A program made the translations under genes and the position numbers. Under the pieces are notes generated by a model. That model worked only from the letters and a program-made list of their open reading frames with translations, did no database searches and was not told the DNA's origin. 64,000 nucleotides of DNA from Anagrus nilaparvatae (taxonomy: Eukaryota > Arthropoda > Insecta > Hymenoptera > Mymaridae): NCBI GenBank assembly GCA_022575985.1, contig JAKSXM010000107.1, positions 6,014,001 to 6,078,000 on the forward strand. The letters are read 5' to 3'. This document shows positions 22,801 through 36,326 of this stretch, piece by piece. Numbering within the stretch: position 1 is the first letter of the stretch; the number at the start of each line of letters is the position of its first letter.

Positions 22801-23869
22801 AAAAACCACTTTTACGTAAAATTGTGAATTAAATAATTTATTCAAAAGAAGAGTTAATCACAGGGGATTGCCTTGAGCTAAGTTTCTGGCAAAGAAAAAC
22901 GTTCGCTATTTTTTATAATTTTTGTTAAAAAAACAGGGAAAAACAGAGTAAATTATCAAAGGATTTCAAGTGTTTTTGCCGACTTCCACTAAAAAAATTG
23001 TAATTTTCATAGGTCGTCCTACTTCAAGATCTGACTGAAGTAAAATTATTTGTTACTTTTTCAATTTTTTTTATACCTTATTCGACAACTCTTATACTAA
23101 CTAGAGGAACTTAGTTATACTATAAAGACATGTCCTTAGAGTTTCAAAAACTTTTTTTTTTTAAACTTTGAAAACTCTTTGAATTAAGTTTCTAGTCAAG
23201 GGTTTGTTTTCTAGCTTATAAATTAATTGTAGAGACCTAGAAGACTTTCTTGTAAAATCTTGGAAATCTTGGAGATTTTATAAAATTTTGTTTAAAATTT
23301 TTTTTTGCTTCAATTATTTATCTAAAGTTTTGAGATTTTGGATAAATTAGGCTATTTTCAAAAAGTTTTAATTTCATTATGAATCTAGAAAATCTTTTTA
23401 AAAAAAATTGTTTCTTGGAACAAAACCTATGATTTACTACCCACTATAAAAGGTAATAAAATAAAACCAACCCTTAAAAAATTGATGGATTTTATTTGAG
23501 ATTCCAATAATACACCCCCCAGTAAAGAATAAAATTTCTATCCATCAAATCGGAAAAGCCAGTCGCATTTACAGAGGCTAAGTCCAAAAACTCTCTCAGA
23601 ACACATTTATAACAATAATAATAATAATAATAAGAGTCATAAAAATTCAAAAAGCACACATTTATGCCATCTAATAATAATACACATAAAATACAAAAAG
23701 TGATGCCGGCTGTTTTACATGTAAGTAATGTATGGGAAGAGGAGTGGAGAGAAAGAGGAGGGCAGCTGCTGCCGTCCTACACCAGGTGCCTTTTTTTTCC
23801 CTTATACATATATGAAAACCATAGCATTTTCATACATTATAACTCTCACATATAAAAGCAACTATTGGC
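19871..23869. other. spacer upstream of neur, no gene seen
   Basis: AT-rich. A CA microsatellite lies at about 21522-21545 and an AAT microsatellite at about 23609-23632. No coding exon recognised; distal neur control elements could lie here but cannot be identified from sequence alone. Confidence 0.5.
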
Positions 23870-24232
23870 ACGTGAGTAGGGAGTAGAAAACGAACGTTGA
23901 TTGGTCGATGGCTCGCGCCCCGGCGACTGAACTACTGCTTGTACAAACTATTTCTTTCTCTTTCTCGTATTATATTCAACGATATGCTGGTAACTTCTTC
24001 TTCTTTGAAAATTTCAGTCGGTCTTTGGCACTGGAGCAGAGCGTACATTTCGCTCTCTCGCCTTCTACAAAAACAAAAATTGTGCAGTTTACGTGTATAA
24101 AAAGTATTTATAGCAGCAGTGAAAGTTTATATATTTTGCAAATTTGCAAAAAAAAATTTATAGAAAATGAGTGGATCGTGTTGATTGAAAAAAAATCTTA
24201 AAAATATACCTGGTGCATTAGGGGATGCTCGG
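23870..24232 (+). promoter_or_regulatory. neur: promoter and leader of neur first exon 1a
   Basis: Composition rises sharply in GC around 23905-23930 and 24030-24060. A TTCAGTC word near 24014-24020 fits an insect initiator element. No TATA box at the expected distance. Placement of the start site is an inference. Confidence 0.4.
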
Positions 24233-24860
24233 ATGTGCTTGATCGCGTGGTTACGTTGGCTGGGTAGTAAAAAACTAGTGTCTAGTAGTAGTAGTAATAG
24301 TGTATATAATAATAACGATAATAATTACTATTATTATCTAAAACAAGAACGTTTAAAAAGCGAATTATTAAAAATGGGTGTCACAACTGGAGAATGCGGT
24401 GTTGTTATGCGTCCAACAATTGGATTAAATAAACAACAAATTTTAACTTCACACCAATGTCATTGTTGTTCTCGTGTTTTATCCTCACCAACAACTGTAC
24501 AACCATCTAGTCCAATAAATTCACCACAAACAACGAATCAGCCACCAGCAGTTGTTGTACAAAATGGTTTACACCATCATCATCAACATTATCATCATCA
24601 TCATCACAATAACCATCAACAACATCAAAAACAATATCCAACGATACAACAAACTCAACAACAAATAATACATCATCATCATAAACACAATAATGGAGTT
24701 TACTTAGATAATCATCAACATTTAAATAATAATAACAATAACATTAATAATAAATGCCAAAATAATAATAATAATGGACAGCAACAAGACACTAATATAT
24801 TAGCGCCTATTAAAAGTAAAGTTAAAGTACTCAAGAAACTCAAAAGAAAATTTGGATTAG
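24233..24860 (+). CDS. neur: neur alternative coding first exon 1a
   Basis: 209 codons plus one base, then donor G|GTGAG. It encodes MCLIAWLRWLGSKK, poly-Ser and Tyr/Asn runs, a long His/Gln/Asn-rich low-complexity region and the basic motif VLKKLKRKFGL. That last motif matches the segment preceding NHR1 in Drosophila Neur and probably binds phosphoinositide at the membrane (family knowledge). An earlier in-frame start at 24185 would be TTG and is not used. Confidence 0.85.
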
Positions 24861-27800
24861 GTGAGGATCGATTTCATAAATTTAAATTTATGCATAACGT
24901 ATATTTTAAAACAATTCCCCCTAACTTTTTTTTTTTGGTTTTTCTGTTTCCGCTTGATGCGTTCTTCCGTTTATTATAAGGAGGAAGCTTTATAAAAAAG
25001 TAAAGGAAATTGACGAATAAGAAAAAAAAATTTTTTTTTATTAAAAAATAAAGGGGAGATCTATTTCTTGTAATTTTTTTTTATTTTATGGATTTCTTTG
25101 TTGTTGTACGTTACTCTGTTTCTAACAATGAAATTGGTATTTTTTTGTTGTTGAAAAAGTTCGTTAAAAAATAATTAAAAAATTTAATGTTTTACTAATT
25201 ATAATTAAATCAATAATATTTAACGATGTACATTTCTCAAGTACCCATAATCAACATTCCATTCCGATGAAAAGTTGTGTTATTTACTCGTGTATTATTA
25301 TTATTTTCAAAAGGGTCAAACTCCGTTGAGAGAGAGCGAGGTTATTATAAACAACATTAGATTTTTATATCACGCGAGGTCACGAAAGGAAAGGATCGGA
25401 TAATATTCTAACATTAGTTTATATGAAAAACACAAACAAGCAGATTTTTTAATGTACAAAAGCGTAAAAAGTTCAAAGTTTATAACTTCCGTAATTTGTT
25501 TTTTTTAAATATTTAAAAAAAGTTAATACTTTTATCGTATTATTTTTATCTTAAGATATTTTAACTTAAAATTTTACCCTTATGTGTGATAATGTGGCCA
25601 GCTGTTCAATTTGAAATAAGCCCTATTTTTCTAAAAGCTACTCAAAGCCCCTTAAGGATTGCACCCCCGCTTTCTTTCTTGTAATACAGAACATCTCCCT
25701 TGTATAAATTTAACTCCCTTTGGAATTAAAATCTCAAAATATCGATTATCAATTTTATAAATAAGATAAACGACTTAAAGTTTGTATAATAAAAAATTTT
25801 TATATTTTCAAATGTAAAACTATGAATTTTTATGTTTTTACCTATAAAGTAATATAAACTTGCGATATTATACTCATCCTGACGGAAACGAGGCCGCAGA
25901 GAGAGCCGGAAGCCAATATCACTAGAGCGTGCTGCCGGCTTCAGTTATCTTCTCATATTTTTTATAAAATAAAAATTGATATAATTTTCTTTCGTTATAA
26001 TAATAATAATAATTCAAAATTTTGGAGCTACTTGAAAAATGTAACCTATAATTTCTAAAAATACATTAATTAAATTGCAGTGTTTAGCGAATAAAGAGAA
26101 TAAAAGACGCGCAGGTGAGAAAAAACGCGGTTTTATTAATGCTTGAAGGAATAGTGTTTTTTTATATTATTTCACAGGAAATAAGGTTCATGAGCAATAA
26201 TGCCCGCATTGCAAATATTATTCACATGAGAATTTTTTTGTTTTATTCTTCTTCCTTTATTTTTTTTTTCGCAAAGTAAAATAAAAGAATTCATTAAAAA
26301 GCTTTACTTTACTTACCTACTTTATTTCTCTGCCGGATATACTTAAATATTGGTGCATAATTTTTTTATTTAAATTTATCTCTAAGATCTTAACAATTGA
26401 TACAATAAATTATAAATTTTTAATATTCAATTTCTTGGAAATAGTAAATAATTTTTTTTTCTCAAGGTTTCTCTTTTATTAAAAACAGATGTCATTTTAT
26501 TTTGTAAGACCTTTTGTGTATACCTATAGCTTTTATTGTTTATATAGTAAATTAGAAAAAGATGGAACTATTTTTATTGGGACTTGGATTTTTCGAATTT
26601 CATAAATTACAGGAGTAGGGGGAAAATCAAATTAGTTGTGCCTGAACTTCGATAGTGCACGCATGTTTAACGAAAATTAAGGTCTTAATTAAAATTAATT
26701 TAGTATTAAAATTATTGTTAATAATCCTGCCACGAGGTGACGCCAAATTACGAACCAGTAAAAATTTAGAAATTACCGACTGCTGTAAAAAAATTACACT
26801 AGTCCCGCGTGTTCAGTGTTTATTTATTTGCTTGAGAAATTTAATGTACAAAAATGCCACGTGAAAATCGTAAAAGACAACATCAATCAGACGACGACGA
26901 TAAAGAATTGAAAGAATTAAAAAATCAATTAGCATTAATACAAAATAAAATAAAGAAAAAAATAATAGAGAAAAATAATAACGTTGCTCGGCGTTATCCT
27001 ATAAGAGCGCGCCGTCCTGCTAATAATCGTAATTATCAGAACACTATTACTGGTAAGAAATATTTTTAATTAACTGAACCTATTTTATACACATGTAAAA
27101 TAATTTTTTTAAACATATTTGCACAGTGTGTATTTCTAGGTTATGTAGATTTTTTTTCTTCAAAAATTTATTTATATTTCTAAAAGATAGAGACATTTAT
27201 TCTGTACTCTCTTTCTCTCTCATTCTCCGAACTACGATACAGTGAATTTATTCAAGAATAAAAATATAAATATCGATTTTTGTAAGTCATAAAAAATTAT
27301 TACATTCATAATAAATGAAGTTAGCGGCAGTATTTATGTATCGAAATCTCTTTAGACAGTTGTAAAAAAATAAAAGTAGGGTTGATCGAATTTAGGGCAC
27401 CAAGTGTTCTAATTTATTTTTTCAGTTCTGACTTTTTAAGAGCTATTATTTTTTTTTTAACTCCCTTTCTTTTAATTCTAATTCCACCCCCGCGCCGCAT
27501 TATACAAACAGAAAGAAAATTCATTATATTTGACTCGAGGGAATTTTTTCTATTCTGTTTGGCAACTCGCGAAATATATAGAAAAAATAAAAACTTTAAT
27601 GGAACAAATGTTCAAAAAAACAAGCGTATTTATAAACTTTTTGACTTGAATAAAATGCACCCACGCATTATATTCTCTCTCAATGGAATTAGGATTTAAA
27701 AAATTGTTATTTTTTTAAAAGGGGATGAAGAAATAAAAAGAAAAGTCTTTTTAATTCGATAAAATAATAAACCGATTATTTAATATTTTTTTTTTGATTA

Positions 27801-30800
27801 ATCGACGATAACTAATTCGTATTAATTAAGATCAATGAATTTAATATTTTTTTTTGCTTTAGCATATGCAATTGACATTTTCTTTAGATAATTAAATAAC
27901 ATCGATAAGGCGGAGTCGCATAATCTAAAAATAAAACACAAGCCGAGCACGGTCAAGTTTAATAGTATCAAATTTTTATTATTATTCTCAAGACTTTTTT
28001 AAAAAATCAATTTTTTGATGACTCATAAACGTTAATAAAAACGTTTTATTTATAAAAACTAAATCAAAACAATATCATTTAAACTGAAATTAACAAATAA
28101 AAGAAATTTTAACGTCATTTCTTAGAAATATTGTATTTAATGAAATTTTTTATAGGTTAAGCAATTAAAATAAGATTAAAAAATAATTTCTTACAATTAA
28201 AAAAAAAAAATGGTTTTTATTGTTAAAAAGATAAATCATAAAGAAAGATTAATTACTTTAAGTTTAGGTTAGGTAGTGGGGAGGGCGCCACAAAATCTTA
28301 TCATCCCGGAAGTAAGAGTTTATTTATATTATCAGCTTGTTGACCTAAAGTAAGGTGCATGATATCATTGACCCTTTTTTTTTATCTAAAAAAATGAAGA
28401 GAATAGAAAATTTTTTATACAAAGTGTAGGTACTTTTTTAAAAAAATGCACATGAATTATTTTTCTTTATGCTGAACAAGAGAATAGTGATTTTTTTTAT
28501 TCAAAGCATAACCTCTTTTGTTAGTTTTTTCATGCATCCAAAGTTCAATGACACCCCCACTTAATTTAAAGGGATTTTTAGCTGCTATCGCGCTTCCTTT
28601 CTTATAACGGAAAGTTGTTTCCGGATAGAAACCCTTTAATTCATCCAAATTTTTTTTGCATCTGTTTTTATTAATTTTTTAGTGTATGTAACGTACTTTT
28701 TTAAAAAATAAATCACGTACGTTTTGTATATGAACAAAAAATAAATTCGTGCTTTGCATATTTAAACATATAAAGACAGTTTTATTGTTGTTATAATTTT
28801 GTAACAATTTCTTGGAATTAATTTATCTATTGTGTCTAAACTTTCATGTGTGACACATAAGTGATATAGAATTTCTCTCATTTTAAAAAATTGTAGGTGT
28901 TTATTTAGAAATTTTTAAAACGTGAAATTTTTTTAGCCTTAATAACTCAGCCCCCACTCCTACTTTCTTATATTTTAGCACATTCGAATTTATTACGCAT
29001 TGGAATAAACAAAACATTTATTTTTCAAAGGGTTATAACTACCCTCTCTTTCGTTGCTCTATTTTTCAATTCCATTGAAGCAAGAAAAATTTTCATGCTC
29101 CGATAATATTTAACTTTCCCTTTATATTTATTGCGTTTAATTTCTTGTGCAACATTGAATTATTGCTAAATTTAATTGTGAAAAATGTGATCGATATTAC
29201 GTTTCTGACTCATTAACATATTCTATTAGAATTCAGTTAAATAAATTTTTATGCATATTATGCTGTTTTTTAAGGGTAGGGATATTAACAAGCCGGCTGT
29301 TTGTAATAATACATCAGTCGGTTGACGAAGGGAGAGCCAGGTGCTGACTAAAACCGTTTTTTTTTTCAAACATCCCCTTTTTTGTGTACCAGCTGCCACT
29401 TATTTTTAAGTCTTATTTTGAATCAGCCAATGAGAAAACGTTAAAAAAATAATTTTCTTCTCTATAAAAATAATTTTCCTTTGTGTGGTGAAGGGAAATT
29501 GTGATACGAGTTCGTTGGACTTGAAAAACCTTTTTCCTCTCGTAGTTAAAATAGTTTAAATCATCGAATAAACAATTTAATCTTTCCTTGATAAAAAACC
29601 CCTTGTGTCTGTGTATGTGTGAGTAAATAATAAGTCATCATCTTTTTAAAAAAAGGATTGAAGTGAGAAGAAGAGAAGTGCCTTTATAGTTAGAAAACAA
29701 CACGTACATAAACACACACATAAAGAAAAGGAGTGCCGCGCTCCTTTGTCCCTCCCCCTCCTCCTCCAATCCATCTTGTAATATAAAAAATACCCTGATG
29801 ATCCCGCTTTTTCAAAGTTTCTCTCTCTCGCTCTCTTGTTTGTTTGTTCCTTTTTCGATTATTACCACACATACCTATTCACTATAATAAAAGAGAAACG
29901 AGCTAAAAGAGAAAGATAAAAATATACACAAGCAGCTGGGGCCTCAAAAGACCATAAGTTCAGTCTAAGTATTAGCGTCGTTCAGACTGCACGCTAATTT
30001 TTATTTTTTTTATTATTATTAAATACAAAAATGTTAAATTAAAAATTCTAGTGCTAAATAAAATGTCACTTTATTATTCACAACCTCAGCAATCACAAAA
30101 TTCACAACAACAACAATTGCAACAACAACAATTACAACAATTACAATTAAGAACCAGAAAACCAATGACCATTAAAAAAGCTACGAAATTAGCTAGACAA
30201 AGACTTAATTCTAGTTCTCTTATCGGTGAGTTTTTAAAAATAAAATTTTCTTTATTATCGAGCAGGATGTAAAAACGTTATTTTTTTTGATTATTTTGTT
30301 ATTGTCTTAAATGTCTTATCGGTAATCAAACAAAAAGAGTTTTGTTATTCAAATATTTAAAAATTGTTTTTTTATCTTAATTTTATTTATAAATTTTTAT
30401 TTCATTTATAAAAATAGAAATTTTATTCTTTGGTGTTTGTCAGGGTCAAATTTTTTTTAAATCTTCAAAAAAAAAATTTTTTTTAAATGTATTTTTTGTC
30501 TGCTAGAATAAAAAAATTTAATATTACAAGCAAACTGAAATAATCTGATTTATAGTTTAGGGGGTTGGATTTTGAAAAAAAGTAGCCCCTATATTTAGAA
30601 GAAAATTGATATTTTAAGAAATTACAACGCATCATTTTACATCTTAACAAATGTCATTATTAAAGAGATAAGCTTCATTTCCTTATAATTTACTTTTATA
30701 AAACTCCAAAGGAGCGTGTGTATATTTAAAGAGAGAAAGAAAGGTCTTTTTGATCAAAAGATATACTATTTCTAAGTGTGCAATTGGGGGAGGTAGAATG

Positions 30801-33800
30801 TGAACTTAGAAAAGAAAAAGGAGGAAATATCGTTTCGTGGGAACGATGCCCTCTTACTTTATCAAGTTCACCTGGATTTTTCTCTCCTTTATTTAATTAT
30901 GCAGAAACTTGATTTTTTTTATGTTTAATCTTGTTTGATTACTTAATTAAAAAATATAAATTGACGTTTATTACGATTTAATTATAAATAGAAATCTCTA
31001 ATAACATTTTTTTTCTCACGAGTTGGAAAACCGCGAAAAAAATGTTTTTAAAAAAAGTACATAAATTTTAAACGTTAAACAGACATAAGTAACGAATAAT
31101 AAGAAAGCAAACGACGAATCAAAACATATGTTAATTTTTGGAGTACATGTGTGCGTTTAATAATAAATTTGTTTTTAGTGTCAATAACCTAAATAATTAT
31201 AAATTATTATTAATTCCCACGCCCTCTAAAAACAGTCTTTTCTTTTCTTTTCTTCATCTTCTTATTCATATATCCTTCTTATGTAACTACTACCTTGTAG
31301 TATCAAATTATAAATCCCTTTTATTTTTTATATACCTATATCGAGAGAAAAACTTGATTTTTTATTAGATTGATTAATTATTTGTTTATGTCTTGTTATT
31401 TTATTACATAAACGAGTTTTTTTTTTATTATTTCTGTTAATTAATTGCGGCAATTTAATGTAATTACATTAAAATAATTATTTTTTTTTTTATCTTTTTT
31501 TCATTTTTTTGTAAAAAAAAGTGTGAAAAGAAGAAGTCAATATAAAGAGATAACAATAACGATAAAAAAAAAATATACCGTTAAAAATATATTTTTTTTT
31601 TTTGCTAAAAAAAGTGTATGAGAGCGAAGTACGGAAAAAAAAATTGATTGATGCAACAAATCAGAAAAAAAAGAGTTCAATGGTGGTTTTCATTCATTCG
31701 ATTCACTGAACTTCCGGTCAACATTTTTTTTTTAAATATTCGACCACTATTTCCGTTTAACAAAAAAGCTTTGAGTGTTTCCCAATGATATCAATATAAT
31801 GAATAACGATTTTCTTTTTTTCTTTTTTAAAATAAAATTTTAATTTTTGTTTTTTTATTTTTTTGTTACAGCACCACGTTCATCCAATACTGGAACGAAT
31901 AATTTACCTCCTTTAACATTTCATCAAGTTCATGGTGACAATATTAGATTATGCAATGGTAATACAATCGCTAAAAGACACGAAAGTTTTTGCAAAGGTG
32001 TTACCTTCAGCGCAAGACCAGTACGAGTTAATGAAAAGGTAAAAATTATTAACATTTTACTTGTCTTTTTTAAATCCGTCAAACAAAAGACGTTCGTTAT
32101 AATCAACATTTCTCATTTTCAACCTACTTCGCAATTTACGCTTTTCTCTCTTAGTAGTTAAGTCTATTGTCATTTCAAAACAATATAACACAATATAATA
32201 CCTTTTATTCTACAATGCTTATTTTTCTTTTTACAGGTATGCGTTAAATTTCTTGAAATATCAAATAATTGGAGTGGAGTAATACGTTTTGGCTTTACAA
32301 GTAATGATCCAATTAATTTACGCAATGGTTTACCACGATATGCTTGTCCAGATTTAACTAATAAGCCTGGTTATTGGGCTAAAGCCTTAGCTGAAAGATT
32401 TGCTGAAACAGCTACGGTATTATTTTATTACGTTACATCGGCTGGTGATGTTCATTTTGGAGTTAATGGAGAAGAAAAAGGTATCTTCTTCAGTGGCGTC
32501 GATACCAGAGGCCCATTGTGGGCATTGATTGATATTTATGGAAATAGCACTGCTATTGAATTTATTGATCCTAATCGACAATATTTTAACAATATCAGAC
32601 GTGGATTAGAGCATAGTAACGAAGATAATTCCCAGCACAGTAGAACTTCTGCTCAAGATGATGCTAGTAATGCCCATAGAGATGCTGTTGAAAGAATTAT
32701 TGTACCGTCTATGCAAAATATCGCTATTCAGCAGCAGCAGCAACAACAACAACAACAACAACAACAACAGCAGCAGCAACTTCAACAGCCTCAACCAGTT
32801 CATGAAGCTGATGTTGAACTTCCTGGCTTAAGGTTCCAACCGTCAGGAGTGCTATTTACTTCATTACCTTTCCATCCGTAAGTACAAAATCATTTTCACT
32901 CATTTCAACAAATAATTTATGTTTTATATTAACAAAATCATTTCATATTTTAGAACTAGAGGTAGAAATATTCGCTTTAGTAACCAACAAACTGTAGCAA
33001 CTCGTACTGATACTGAATTCTGTCATGGCTATGCATTTACTTCAAGACCATTGTTGCTTGGTGAAAGATTAGTGGTCCAGATTTTAGCCACTGAACCAAT
33101 GTACGTCGGCGCTTTAGCACTTGGTTTGACTTCTTGCGATCCAGCAAAACTTTGCAGTGAAGATTTACCTGATGATAGTGATCTTTTATTGGACCGTCCT
33201 GAATATTGGGTTGTATCAAAAGACGTAGCATCAAGTCCACAACATGGAGATGAAATTGCTTTTACTGTTACACATCTTGGCGAAGTTCAGATGAGTAAAA
33301 ATGGCGGCCCACCAAGCGTTGTTATGCATGTAGATCAAAGTCTAAAACTTTGGGCATTTGTTGATGTTTATGGAAGTACCCAAAGTGTAAGAATGCTTGC
33401 TAGTAGACCATCTTCACCACCACAAAGTCAACGTCAAGCTGCAGCTCAAAGCTCTCCAGCTACCCCAGCCAACAATCCAGAATTATCTCGTTTTTCAGAA
33501 ATGGTTCAATTCAAACCGGCCGTAGGAGGTGGTACTGTATTAGTAGTTAATTTACCTCCTCAGATTCCATCACAACCTATTTATGGATCAACTAGGCCAA
33601 GTTCCTCAAGGCCGCAAAGCACACCTCCTAGTGGCACAATGGCTTCTACTGGATCTGCAACTTATATTGAGCCTGTAAGTTACAAGTCTTCAACATCCGA
33701 GTGCACGAGTAGTCTTCAACAATGGAGTGAAGGATTACAACCGACTCCTGGTCAGCCCAGCGAATGTTCTATTTGTTATGAAAGAAACATAGACAGTGTG

Positions 33801-33929
33801 CTTTACATGTGTGGACATATGTGCATGTGTTACACTTGCGCTATTCAACAATGGAGAGGTAAAGGTGGTGGTCACTGTCCTCTTTGCAGAGCACCAATTA
33901 GAGATGTCATACGTATTTATAGGTCCTGA
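24233..33929 (+). CDS. neur: Neuralized E3 ubiquitin ligase (whole gene, exon 1a form)
   Basis: Joined exons 24233-24860, 31872-32038, 32237-32877 and 32954-33929 give 803 codons plus stop, all with GT..AG junctions and consistent phases. Domains: low-complexity His/Asn/Gln-rich N-terminus, a LKKLKRKFGL basic motif at the end of exon 1a as in Drosophila Neur, NHR1 about 220-376, polyQ linker, NHR2 about 480-627, and a C3HC4 RING about 750-790. Neuralized ubiquitinates the Notch ligands Delta and Serrate at the plasma membrane and promotes their endocytosis; NHR1 binds ligand and the RING recruits E2. Two other first exons (1b, 1c) splice in the same phase. The gene lies between the arms of an inverted duplication. 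The ATG at 24233 is the first in frame. Confidence 0.92.
25885..25955 (+). promoter_or_regulatory. GC-rich spot in neur intron 1, possible promoter or enhancer
   Basis: A short GC-rich island in very AT-rich intron, with a GCCGGCTTCAGTTATC stretch that contains an initiator-like TTCAGT. It could start a further neur transcript or be an enhancer. Evidence is compositional only. Confidence 0.25.
26854..27052 (+). CDS. neur: neur alternative coding first exon 1b
   Basis: 66 codons plus one base from an ATG in good context (AAAATGCC) to donor G|GTAAG. The phase (1) fits the common exon at 31872. The product is highly charged: acidic DDDDKELKELK, then a probable coiled-coil stretch rich in Lys, then an Arg-rich segment ARRYPIRARRP. 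Joined to the common exons it would give a 660-aa Neur. A TTCAGTGT initiator-like word lies about 40 bp upstream. Not homologous to exon 1a; supported by splice phase and composition, not by transcript data. Confidence 0.65.
28457..28648 (-). other. minus-strand open frame in neur intron, possible coding relic
   Basis: About 64 codons with coding-like composition (FYPETTFRYKKGSAIAAKNP...). The start would be TTG and no splice site is convincing. It may be part of a degraded transposon or gene. I do not recognise it. Confidence 0.2.
30063..30225 (+). CDS. neur: neur alternative coding first exon 1c
   Basis: 54 codons plus one base from ATG (AAATGTCA) to donor G|GTGAG, again phase 1. It encodes MSLYYSQPQQ, a Gln/Leu-rich run and a basic end MTIKKATKLARQRL. 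The joined product would be 648 aa. Two initiator-like words lie upstream (TTCAGTC near 29959, TTCAGAC near 29983). The basic cluster just before the splice parallels the KKLKRKF motif of exon 1a. Confidence 0.7.
31872..32038 (+). CDS. neur: neur common exon 2, start of NHR1
   Basis: Acceptor TTACAG ends at 31871 and donor AAG|GTAAAA begins at 32039. The first two bases complete the codon split by any of the three first exons, giving Ala. It encodes PRSSNTGTNNLPPLTFHQVHG and the beginning of NHR1 through FSARPVRVNEK, a stretch strongly conserved among Neuralized proteins. Confidence 0.92.
32237..32877 (+). CDS. neur: neur common exon 3, NHR1 and polyQ linker
   Basis: Acceptor TTACAG to 32236, donor CC|GTAAGT at 32878. 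It completes NHR1 (IRFGFTSNDP, YACPDLTNKPGYWAKAL, GVDTRGPLWALIDIYG, IEFIDP). After that comes a linker with 17 consecutive Gln encoded by mixed CAG/CAA codons, probably length-variable. Ends in phase 2. Confidence 0.92.
32954..33929 (+). CDS. neur: neur common exon 4, NHR2 and RING
   Basis: Acceptor ATTTTAG to 32953. It encodes NHR2 (IRFSNQQTVATRTDTEFCHG ... VDVYGSTQSVRML), a Ser/Pro/Gln-rich linker, and the C-terminal RING CSICYERNIDSVLYMCGHMC...CPLCRAPI with the Cys/His ligands in place. The protein ends RIYRS and TGA, at the usual distance after the RING. Confidence 0.95.
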
Positions 33930-35965
33930 ACAACCAATTATGACACAATATTGAAAATGACTAAGAATAACAGCAGAGCTGTTGCACAAAAATCACATTA
34001 GTTAATTTAATAAGGCTAAAAAAAAATTTTTTTAAGAAAAATTTGTTATTGTTGTCACTTGTTTACCTTGAGTTGAAACAAGCTGTATAGCAGTGCAAAT
34101 TTAAACAGAATTTTTTTTCTATCGTTTATCTAATTACATTCTGTTTTATGTCAATTATTTATATGATGTTTGAGGAGAAAGAATTATGCTTTAACTCTGG
34201 TCTTGAGTTTTATAAGCAAAGGCTGTGTGTTTCTTTTTGTGTAACGTTATTTTCTTGTTCAGGATGAAAGAAACTGATAATCATTAACGTAACAGGATAG
34301 AGACAATCTTTCTATTCTCTACCTGGGATCAAACAATACAAAAAATTTTTTTAAGAGACTTATTTAGAATGTACACTAACCAAAGACGTTCTGAACGCCA
34401 AGTTTTTACTTTGCCAAAAGAATAATAATGTTAAAAGATTCAGAGAGAATATGATTTTCATGATGACAATGTTTGAAGGAATGTGAACTATGTTTAACAA
34501 TAATTTAACTAAAATCTGTTCTATGAATGACCAGTGCTCTATTCCTATTAACACTAGTAATATCTGTATTTTTCTGATTTATTTTCAAATCAAAGGTTTC
34601 TCTAAAAATAGAGAGACGTGCCTTATTATACAAATTTAAAATTTGGCAATAAATTATCTAGCAATAAATAAAATTAAAATGGTCTATAAAATCTTTTTGT
34701 GTGAACATTCCATCAAAATCATGTCATTATGAAATAAATCGAAAGAAGCATACCTACTGCAAAATAAAATTATTTCTGTAGTGAATTCTCTAGTCCAGTG
34801 AAAAGCAAAATCTAGCATCTCGCTAATTTGCTTATCCAAAAATGAAAAAAATAAGAAAATTAACAGAAAAGTTTAAATAATTATATTAAGACAAAAATAA
34901 ATTTTATACAAAGTAAAAATTAGAGGATTAATAAAGAAAGTTAGAGCCAGATCGATGAAGCTAATGATAATAAAAATTTTGAACGATTTAATTGTTCGCT
35001 TTTAAAAAGTATGTGTATGAAAAATGATTGAATTTATTATAAGTATATTTATTAGAATAAAATTTATCTTTCTCATGCAAATAATATCTTAGTTTTTAAG
35101 CTTCCTTGCAAAAATCATGCACAATATGAAGTGCATTTGATTAATCTTTAATTTTTGTCTTCTAAATAGATGTATAAATTGATGTTAACAGTCATGGCCA
35201 AGGGTAGATAAAAAAAGAAAAATATATTCCATATTTATAGTATAACGTCGATATTTTTTATTACTTATTATTATTATCATTATCTTTATTAATTATCTAT
35301 TTATACTGACAATTAAATATAAATTAGCTGTTTAAGTTGTAAAATTTTTTGAGATGTTTCTGTATAATATGTCGAATGGATGATTGAATTTAAACTGTCT
35401 GAATGTGTCATAAAATTTACTGGTTAAATGTATGTTATGTTTATTATATGAGTGTATGTTTTAGTAAGTAAACATTTTATATCGCTTATTGTTCATCTTT
35501 GATTAATTTTTTAAAAAGTTATTTTTTGTACTTTTCTTTTTCTTTATTTCGATATCTAATTTAAAAATGTGCCAATTTTTCATATCACAATAAAATACAT
35601 ACTATCTTGTTAAAGTATGTTTATGCTTTAAACTTGTATCAAGTGAATTATAATTGTTATTTATCAAATAACATTTTTTTCAATTCGTTAATTAATGTTA
35701 ATTCGTTATGTAAATTAAAAAAAGAAAAAAAAAAAGAAAAAGAAATTACATTATTTAAATAAAATTGTCGATGAACTTGCGATATATAAGCAAAATTTTT
35801 ATAATTTGTAAATTTAATATATATATATATCGAATATAAAATTATAAATATTGTAATATAAATTGAAAAAAATTTTTTTTGCCGGTTTTTAACTGGTGTA
35901 TAGCTTTTAATTAATAAACGCTTATATTATGTCAAAAAGTATCACGTTATCTTTTTATTAATTAA
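33930..35965 (+). other. neur: probable neur 3' UTR
   Basis: AT-rich non-coding sequence. AATAAA words at about 35590 and 35913 are candidate polyadenylation signals, so the UTR may be 1.7-2 kb. The exact end is not determined. Confidence 0.5.
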
Positions 35966-36326
35966 GATAATCTTACCTCTTTTTCCTTTCACAAAAATTC
36001 ATTCTAATTATACATTCATTTTAATTTCAATATATCAGTATTTCTTTACTAGCTGGCAATAATTATTATATTCCAATTTTGAGAGATCAAGATTTAGTAG
36101 CAAAATCCTTTCTTGGATTACGCTCGACCTTTACTTACTCATACGACAAGTTTCCTGATAATTATTTTAATTTGGTACAATCAGGGTACAATATTAAAAA
36201 AAATTAGTTAAACACTTTTAATCAACACGATTTACTGATTCTAATTATTGAGTTTTAGCGTATTTGGAAATATATTTTTTCAGAAACTTAATTCCTTACG
36301 ATGGATGAGATTTGAGAATGAATAGT

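Noticed and set aside
24185..24232. Upstream start of neur exon 1a
   Set aside because: It would begin with TTG; the first in-frame ATG is 24233.
32606..32803. Minus-strand poly-Leu frame
   Set aside because: Antisense of the neur polyQ tract.
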